The notes under the pieces are model-generated. The model did no database searches and had not been told where the DNA came from. It saw only the letters and a program-made list of their open reading frames with translations. A program made the translations under genes and the position numbers. This document shows positions 39,719-44,645 of a DNA stretch of 44,645 nucleotides, piece after piece (the stretch's first letter is position 1; each line of letters starts with the position of its first letter). Source of the stretch: Lachnospiraceae bacterium (GTDB lineage: Bacteria > Bacillota > Clostridia > Lachnospirales > Lachnospiraceae); the NCBI GenBank assembly GCA_024682375.1, contig JAIKZI010000040.1, forward strand, positions 1 through 44,645, given 5' to 3'.

Positions 39719-42301
39719 ATGGCAAAATACAATGTAAAGGGAATGTCTTGCGCCGCCTGCCAGATTCATGTTGAAAAGGCAGTTTCTAAAGTAGAAGGCG
39801 TAGATAATGTAAATGTAAGTCTTCTTACAAACTCTATGACCGTCGACGGAGATGCAAGCGAAAAAGACATTATAAAAGCCGTCGAAAAAGCCGGCTACAG
39901 TGCTTCTCCCTTTTCTAATACAAAAGAAAATACAGAAGATGATTTTTCAAATGAAGAAAAAGCACTTGAAGATACTGAAACTCCCAGACTTTTATCCCGA
40001 CTTATAAAGTCTATTGTTTTCTTGACTTTACTTATGTACTTTTCAATGGGACATATGATGTTAGACTTTCCGGTCCCGGCCTACATAAGAAACCCTATCA
40101 GTATCGGAATTATAGAGATGATTCTCACCCTTATAGTTCTATACATAAACAAGGATTTTTTTATCAACGGCTATAGAGGACTTTTTAACCTGTCCACAAA
40201 TATGGACACCCTCGTCGCCTTGGGTTCAACTGCTGCCTTTCTTTACAGTTTCGTCGCACTCTTTGTCGTGATAAATCTCGTATGGAATAGCGATTTAAAT
40301 AGCGGAGCAGCATTTGCTATGAAGCACATGTACTTCGAATCAGCCGCTATGATTCCAACCCTCATCACAATAGGAAAGACTCTTGAAGCTTACTCAAAAG
40401 GCAGAACTACAGATGCACTAAAAGGTCTTATGAAGCTGGCGCCAAAAACTGCAGTCATCCTAAAAGATGGAGTTGAAACTACAGTAAATATAAGCGAAGT
40501 AAAAATAGGTGATACAGTTCTAATAAAACCGGGTGCAAAAATTCCAATCGACGGAATCATAATTGATGGCGAAACTTCAATCGATGAATCCGCTCTTACA
40601 GGTGAAAGCATCCCCGTGGAAAAAAGCATAAACGATACCGTTTCTGCTGCCACAATAAACACTTTCGGTTTTATAAAGGTAAGGGCAACTAGAGTTGGAA
40701 GAGATACTACTCTTTCTAAAATCATACAGATGGTCAGCGAATCATCAGCATCCAAAGCTCCAATAGCAAGAATTGCTGATAAGATTTCATCCATCTTCGT
40801 ACCGACAGTCATCCTTATTTCAATCCTTACATTTATAGGATGGATGATTGCAGGAGTTGAATTCTCTACTGCTTTTTCCCGTGCAGTTTCTGTACTCGTA
40901 ATCTCCTGTCCATGTGCACTAGGGCTAGCGACTCCAGTTGCCATCATGGTCGGAAATGGACTCGGTGCAAAAAACGGATTACTCTTTAAAAACGCAGCTG
41001 CTCTTGAAGCTACAGGAAAAACAGAGATTGTTTGTCTCGATAAAACCGGAACTATCACAAACGGCGAGCCAAAGGTTACAGATATAATTCCGCTTACAAT
41101 GGACTCAGATACTCTCTTAAAAATCGCTTATTCTCTGGAGGAAAAAAGTGAGCATCCTCTTGCCAAAGCGATTCGTGAAGAATCCACTCTTAAGTCTATT
41201 CCCCTTTTCGAAACTAAAGACTTCAAAGTCACATCCGGAAATGGAATAGAAGCTACTATTTCAATCGATGGAAAGAGCGTAAAATTCTTTGGCGGAAAAT
41301 TATCTTTTATTGAAAAGAATATAAAGGGACCTATTTCAGATATCGCTTTAAAGCTTGATTCGCTTTCAAAAGAAGGAAAGACTCCTCTTCTTTTTGCAAA
41401 CGAAAATGAGCTTTTTGGAATTATCGCAGTTTCTGATACTATAAAAGAGGACAGCATCGATGCAATAAAACAGCTTGAATCAATGGGAATTGAAGTTGTT
41501 ATGCTGACAGGTGACAATGAAATCACAGCAAAGACAATTGCAAATACTGCCGGAATTAAAAATGTAATCTCAAATGTCCTACCCGATGAAAAGGACTATT
41601 GCATCAAAGCATTACAAAGTATCGGACAGGTAACTATGGTAGGCGATGGTATAAATGATGCGCTTGCGCTTACATCCGCCGATATTGGAATTGCTATCGG
41701 AGCAGGAAGCGATATAGCTATAGACTCTGCAGATGTTGTATTAGAGAAGAATTCTCTCTTAGATGCTGCAAGTGCAATAAGACTTAGCAAGGCTACACTA
41801 AAAAATATAAAAGAAAATTTATTCTGGGCTTTCTTCTACAATATGCTTTGTGTGCCTCTTGCAATCGGTCTATACCAGGCACTATTTCATCTAAACTTTG
41901 AAATGAAACCTGTAGTTGGCGCTCTTGCGATGAGTTTTTCATCTGTAACTGTTTGTTTAAACGCTCTTCGCCTAGGCCTATTTAAGCTACACGATAATAA
42001 TTCATTCAAAGCTGAGAGAAAACATACAAAAGAAATCGAAGACATAATATCGAATATAAAGTTAGAAAAGAAAAAACAGGAGGAATCTAAAATGACAAAG
42101 ACAATGAAAATCGAAGGTATGATGTGCGGCCACTGCGAAGCTTCAGTAAAGAGTGCTCTTGAAAAAGTAGACGGTGTTACATCAGCAAACGTAAGCCACG
42201 AAGCAGGAGAAGCAATCGTAGAAATGACAGAAGATATTTCAAACGATACTCTAAAGGAAGCTGTAGAAGCAAAGGATTATAAGGTAATTGATATTAAATA
42301 A
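39719..42301 (+). CDS. copA: Copper-exporting P1B-type ATPase with N- and C-terminal HMA domains
   Basis: Pumps Cu(I) out of the cytoplasm. The 860-residue product begins with an HMA copper-binding domain (CAAC in GMSCAACQ, residues about 9-14) and has eight predicted helices. It carries the actuator motif TGES, the ion-binding CPC (397-399), the phosphorylated Asp in DKTGT (D441), EHPLAKAI and GDGIND. A second complete HMA domain (792-860, GMMCGHCEAS) is attached at the C-terminus, which is unusual for CopA. The start is the ATG at 39719 with AGGAG 6 nt upstream, preferred to the GTG at 39713. The linker before the last domain (about 765-791) is charged and Lys-rich. The last domain also has its own ribosome binding site (see copZ). 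Confidence 0.95.
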   Translation: MAKYNVKGMSCAACQIHVEKAVSKVEGVDNVNVSLLTNSMTVDGDASEKDIIKAVEKAGYSASPFSNTKENTEDDFSNEEKALEDTETPRLLSRLIKSIVFLTLLMYFSMGHMMLDFPVPAYIRNPISIGIIEMILTLIVLYINKDFFINGYRGLFNLSTNMDTLVALGSTAAFLYSFVALFVVINLVWNSDLNSGAAFAMKHMYFESAAMIPTLITIGKTLEAYSKGRTTDALKGLMKLAPKTAVILKDGVETTVNISEVKIGDTVLIKPGAKIPIDGIIIDGETSIDESALTGESIPVEKSINDTVSAATINTFGFIKVRATRVGRDTTLSKIIQMVSESSASKAPIARIADKISSIFVPTVILISILTFIGWMIAGVEFSTAFSRAVSVLVISCPCALGLATPVAIMVGNGLGAKNGLLFKNAAALEATGKTEIVCLDKTGTITNGEPKVTDIIPLTMDSDTLLKIAYSLEEKSEHPLAKAIREESTLKSIPLFETKDFKVTSGNGIEATISIDGKSVKFFGGKLSFIEKNIKGPISDIALKLDSLSKEGKTPLLFANENELFGIIAVSDTIKEDSIDAIKQLESMGIEVVMLTGDNEITAKTIANTAGIKNVISNVLPDEKDYCIKALQSIGQVTMVGDGINDALALTSADIGIAIGAGSDIAIDSADVVLEKNSLLDAASAIRLSKATLKNIKENLFWAFFYNMLCVPLAIGLYQALFHLNFEMKPVVGALAMSFSSVTVCLNALRLGLFKLHDNNSFKAERKHTKEIEDIISNIKLEKKKQEESKMTKTMKIEGMMCGHCEASVKSALEKVDGVTSANVSHEAGEAIVEMTEDISNDTLKEAVEAKDYKVIDIK
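42078..42083 (+). promoter_or_regulatory. Internal ribosome binding site within copA
   Basis: AGGAGG, a perfect Shine-Dalgarno sequence formed by the Gln-Glu-Glu codons, 8 nt before the in-frame ATG at 42092. This is the best-formed site in the copper operon. Confidence 0.7.
42092..42301 (+). CDS. copZ: Putative separately translated CopZ-type copper chaperone (in-frame within copA)
   Basis: An ATG preceded by AGGAGG at 8 nt opens a 69-residue frame identical to the C-terminal HMA domain of CopA. The product would begin MTKTMKIEGMMCGHCEAS, with the copper-binding CGHC and the ferredoxin-like fold length of a free CopZ (about 68 residues). In many Firmicutes copZ is a separate gene right after copA. 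Here no stop codon separates them, so the domain would be made both as a fusion and, if the internal site works, as a free chaperone delivering Cu(I) to the pump. That the site is used is inference. Confidence 0.6.
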   Translation: MTKTMKIEGMMCGHCEASVKSALEKVDGVTSANVSHEAGEAIVEMTEDISNDTLKEAVEAKDYKVIDIK

Positions 42302-42318
42302 TTCGATTCTTTAAGAGA

Positions 42319-42362
42319 AAAAAGCACTATTTGTTCTAGAATAAGAACAAATAGTGCTTTTT
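42319..42362. terminator. Strong bidirectional terminator
   Basis: A perfect 19-bp stem (42319-42337 with 42344-42362) and the 6-nt loop AGAATA, with A-run and T-run on either side. It ends the copper operon and, in the other direction, the transglycosylase gene, whose stop codon begins inside it. Confidence 0.92.
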
Positions 42363-43182
42363 ATTTATTTCCATTTATAGCAATTAAAAGTAATTTCTTT
42401 AGATCTTCTTTCTGTCTATCACTAACTTCTACAGAAGAATCAAAGGCCGAGCCTTTTGTGTTCTTATACTCAACTACTTTAGAAGCCAGATTAGCTGCAT
42501 CCGGAAGTATAACCTCATCAGAAGCATCCGATTTATAACCTCTTGCATAGTTTAAAAGGACTCTAGGTATATGGTTCTGTGTTTCAGTATATGGCGGTAT
42601 TCCATCGTACTTCTTCACTGCTCCACCACCAGCACTGTAAGAAGCAAGTGCAAGAGAAATATTTCCATTGTACTTTTCCAGATGACCACTTAAAAGTTTC
42701 GCGCCAGCCATAATATTCTGTTCTGGATCATAGGCATTTGTAACGCCTAGCGCCTCTGCAGTTTTAGGCATAAGCTGCATTACACCCATAGCTCCTGCTG
42801 AACTTGTAGCATCCGTTCTAAAATTGGATTCCTGCTTAGCCATGGCAATTAGATAACCCATGTCTACATTATAGGTCTTAGATGCCTTCTCAAAGATTGG
42901 CATAAGACTAGATGGAACCTCAATAGGCTTTAGCTGATTCGTAATCTTCTCCACATCAGAGTTTGTAACGCTTGAAACATTAGAAGTACTATTTATCGGA
43001 CTCGTAAAATTAGTGGAGGAATAACTGTTTTCAGTAGAACTATTATTGGCTTCATTTGCCTTCTGCTCAAGTGTCTTCTGAAACTCAGCTTTTCTCTCAG
43101 CCTGTGTCATGGCACCATTTCTCGATATGACGTCGCGATATACTCTATTCGACTGATTGGCATTCACAATTGTAATAACCAA
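42361..43182 (-). CDS. Lytic transglycosylase (SLT domain) without signal peptide
   Basis: Predicted to cleave peptidoglycan to 1,6-anhydromuramic ends. The 273-residue product has a disordered Ser/Thr/Asn-rich N-terminal half (about 25-85). The SLT lysozyme-like domain follows (about 90-215), with catalytic E118 in AMAKQESNF, GVMQLMP and ALASYSAGGGAVKKY. There is no signal peptide or membrane anchor. Some flagellar transglycosylases lack one too and leave by the flagellar exporter. Translation starts at TTG (43182) with AGGAG 7 nt upstream. Its last codons overlap the shared terminator. Confidence 0.87.
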   Translation of the reverse strand: MVITIVNANQSNRVYRDVISRNGAMTQAERKAEFQKTLEQKANEANNSSTENSYSSTNFTSPINSTSNVSSVTNSDVEKITNQLKPIEVPSSLMPIFEKASKTYNVDMGYLIAMAKQESNFRTDATSSAGAMGVMQLMPKTAEALGVTNAYDPEQNIMAGAKLLSGHLEKYNGNISLALASYSAGGGAVKKYDGIPPYTETQNHIPRVLLNYARGYKSDASDEVILPDAANLASKVVEYKNTKGSAFDSSVEVSDRQKEDLKKLLLIAINGNK

Positions 43183-43256
43183 ATTATATCTCCTAATAAA
43201 AATTATACATATGGTAGATTTATTTTATCATAATACAAGAAGTTTGTAACTTTTTA

Positions 43257-43285
43257 TTGACACAAAAAGTTCATTGGGATATTAT
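43257..43285 (+). promoter_or_regulatory. Promoter of the tRNA-Thr/tRNA-Ala pair
   Basis: A perfect TTGACA (43257-43262), a 17-bp spacer and TATTAT (43280-43285). Transcription should begin near 43292, about 20 nt before the first tRNA. Confidence 0.8.
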
Positions 43286-43311
43286 ATTCAAGTCGGTTAA
43301 CGACACACCGA

Positions 43312-43384
43312 GCTGCTATGGCTCAGTCGGTAGAGCGTCGCCTTGGTAAGGCGGAGGTCACGGGTTCAAGTCCCGTTAGCAGCT
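43312..43384 (+). tRNA. tRNA-Thr(GGT)
   Basis: Complete 73-nt tRNA. Acceptor GCTGCTA (43312-43318) pairs with TAGCAGC (43377-43383). The anticodon loop TTGGTAA carries GGT. T arm is ACGGG-TTCAAGT-CCCGT; discriminator T. It is a second threonine isoacceptor beside the CGT gene at 18874. Confidence 0.97.
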
Positions 43385-43401
43385 TTGCCTTTTATTTATA
43401 T

Positions 43402-43474
43402 GGGGACGTAGCTCAGTTGGGAGAGCACCTGCCTTGCAAGCAGGGGGTCGAGGGTTCGAATCCCTTCGTCTCCA
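43402..43474 (+). tRNA. tRNA-Ala(TGC)
   Basis: Complete 73-nt tRNA. Acceptor GGGGACG (43402-43408) pairs with CGTCTCC (43467-43473). The anticodon loop CTTGCAA carries TGC. T arm is GAGGG-TTCGAAT-CCCTT; discriminator A. It follows tRNA-Thr(GGT) after 17 nt on one transcript. Confidence 0.97.
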
Positions 43475-43482
43475 CTTCTAAT

Positions 43483-43522
43483 AAAAAGACTGTGAAAATG
43501 ATTTCATTTTCACAGTCTTTTT
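43483..43522. terminator. Bidirectional terminator after the tRNA pair
   Basis: A long stem (43483-43501 with 43504-43522), including GACTGTGAAAATGA and its complement, with A- and T-runs on the two sides. It ends the tRNA transcript and the convergent PAS/GGDEF-like gene. Confidence 0.9.
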
Positions 43523-43531
43523 TCTTTAAAT

Positions 43532-44645
43532 TTAATCTAAGAATTTATCAGAAGCAAAATTCCACTTCATATCGCGCTTCTCTTCTTCTGACAATCCCGA
43601 AAATACCAAACTATTAACAACAGCTGCCAATCCTTGTGGAAGTATCTTTGCAACCTCCTGGCCGATTTCTCTAGATAGACTCACAATCTCATCTCTATTA
43701 TCAAACTGATGAAGTATCGAATAGCTGAATCCATCTATACGGGCTACTATAGAATTGATACCAGCAAGTGTTACAAGAAGTTTTACAAGCTTCTGATTTG
43801 TCTCATCATACTTCTCTCTTCCATTTTTGGTGATATAGTCGCTATATCCATCAATCTCAATTGAAAGAAGTACGAAATCATGTTTATATCTCTCATATTC
43901 TCGAATATATAATCCAAGCGTTTCGCCATACTCATGAACATCGAGAACCGGTACATTATCTAGTCTTACCTTATAATTTTCAATCTTGTACTTCGGCAAG
44001 ATATCAATCATATCTGTCACATCGAAGAAACAACCTATCAAGCCTTCAATCTTTCCATTTATATGCAAAGGTTTCTTGAATGCTACAATAGTTCTGTTAT
44101 CACCTCTTCTTAGACAGTTACCAACTCTTCCGGTTATAGATATTCCATACTTAAGAACATCCTCTTCATCATTCTTAAACACACCCGGATTTATATGCCA
44201 TCCGACTTCTTCATCATTAAGTCCAGCGATATCAGTAAGTGAACTAAATCCATAATAATCGAGGAAATACTTATTCGCACCGACGAATTTTCTCTCCTTG
44301 TTCTTCCAAAAGATTCCGATATCAAGTAAATTCATCATCTCTGATATAGACTTATCCGACATAAGAAGTCCCTTGGATAATTCTTCCAAAGTGTCCTTTT
44401 CATTCTCATCTACAGCATTATTCTCGACATCATCATCTACAAGAAGTTTTGCAACTGAAATATCAATTCCCTCTGGCAAATCGAATTTCTCGATAACACG
44501 ACAGCCTGAGAAAGCATACCATTTATCGAGGTATTCAAACGGAAGCACATTGTAAATCATCCAATAATACTTGTCATTATATCTGGTTCTAAAGGCATTG
44601 GATTCCATACCATCTTCCGAATGATATAATTCCTTCAAATGCTTC
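43532..44645 (-). CDS. PAS domain protein with degenerate GGDEF domain (5' end beyond window)
   Basis: A partial gene; the frame stays open to the window edge and the only start codon in sight (a TTG at 44638) has no visible site. The 371 codons seen hold a first segment that may be another PAS or sensor part (about 1-85). A PAS domain follows (about 100-210, DIGIFWKNKERKFVGANKYFLDYYG, ending GCFFDVTD). A GGDEF-fold domain ends it (about 245-350). The active-site motif is lost: the spot reads ARIDGFSYSI, so it should not make cyclic di-GMP. It may bind GTP or act as a sensor partner. The intact GGDEF protein at 1871-3421 is not linked to it. Confidence 0.72.
   Translation of the reverse strand, partial: KHLKELYHSEDGMESNAFRTRYNDKYYWMIYNVLPFEYLDKWYAFSGCRVIEKFDLPEGIDISVAKLLVDDDVENNAVDENEKDTLEELSKGLLMSDKSISEMMNLLDIGIFWKNKERKFVGANKYFLDYYGFSSLTDIAGLNDEEVGWHINPGVFKNDEEDVLKYGISITGRVGNCLRRGDNRTIVAFKKPLHINGKIEGLIGCFFDVTDMIDILPKYKIENYKVRLDNVPVLDVHEYGETLGLYIREYERYKHDFVLLSIEIDGYSDYITKNGREKYDETNQKLVKLLVTLAGINSIVARIDGFSYSILHQFDNRDEIVSLSREIGQEVAKILPQGLAAVVNSLVFSGLSEEEKRDMKWNFASDKFLD

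Noticed and set aside
40390-41058. 222-codon frame antisense to copA
   Set aside because: A shadow of the copA coding frame, with no start site and no recognisable product.
43318-43617. 99-codon plus-strand frame across two tRNAs
   Set aside because: It covers tRNA-Thr, tRNA-Ala and a terminator; tRNA sequence often gives such frames.

Overview
The window reads as chromosomal DNA of an anaerobic Firmicute, most likely a member of the Lachnospiraceae (Butyrivibrio/Pseudobutyrivibrio-like). The grounds are the AT-rich coding style, strong AGGAGG-type ribosome binding sites, tRNAs without an encoded CCA end, the GGGtGRT/NifU-like gene pair, and the Clostridia-type block nusB-xseA-xseB-ispA-dxs-tlyA-nadK-recN. 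I see no insertion sequence, prophage or CRISPR array.

Layout. 1-735: a plus-strand tRNA cluster (Val partial, Tyr, initiator Met, Phe) that also holds two tandem 87-bp units and a tRNA-Glu-like remnant. 811-6114: threonine aldolase, a membrane diguanylate cyclase, a lipoprotein, a stand-alone riboflavin kinase and a histidine phosphatase. 6170-7899: the GGGtGRT gene and its NifU-like partner. 8061-12200: a hexapeptide-repeat transferase, topoisomerase III and an ATPase with a degenerate P-loop. 12334-14471: asd, queH and a small membrane protein behind a good promoter. 14546-18760: a 1404-residue hybrid sensor kinase, divergent from tRNA-Thr(CGT). 19013-28536: an SseB/macro-domain protein, then the recN-to-nusB housekeeping run and an Asp23/Gls24 protein. 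28644-36712: a TrmH-type methylase, the pseudaminic acid genes pseG-pseI-pseC-pseB, an anchored unknown protein and an OatA-like acyltransferase. 36811-39198: an anchored GH25 muramidase. 39292-42301: a copper island with twin CsoR operators, csoR and copA. 42361-44645: a lytic transglycosylase, tRNA-Thr(GGT), tRNA-Ala(TGC), and the C-terminal part of a PAS/degenerate-GGDEF protein that runs off the window.

How the genes work together. Two themes stand out beyond housekeeping. One is the cell surface: nonulosonic acid synthesis, O-acylation, muramidase and lytic transglycosylase. The other is sensing: an active GGDEF protein, a degenerate one, and a large periplasmic-sensor phosphorelay kinase. 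The clearest unusual signal is in the copper island. A perfect ribosome binding site and ATG lie in frame inside copA and would yield a separate 69-residue CopZ-type copper chaperone from the same reading frame. Other points worth following are the P-loop-degenerate ATPase coupled to topB, the SseB-macro fusion, the GGGtGRT/NifU-like pair, a promoter embedded in the tRNA-Phe terminator, and a base-composition step near 7-8 kb.

Limits. Everything here is read by eye. Protein family names rest on recalled motifs and overall resemblance, with no database search.
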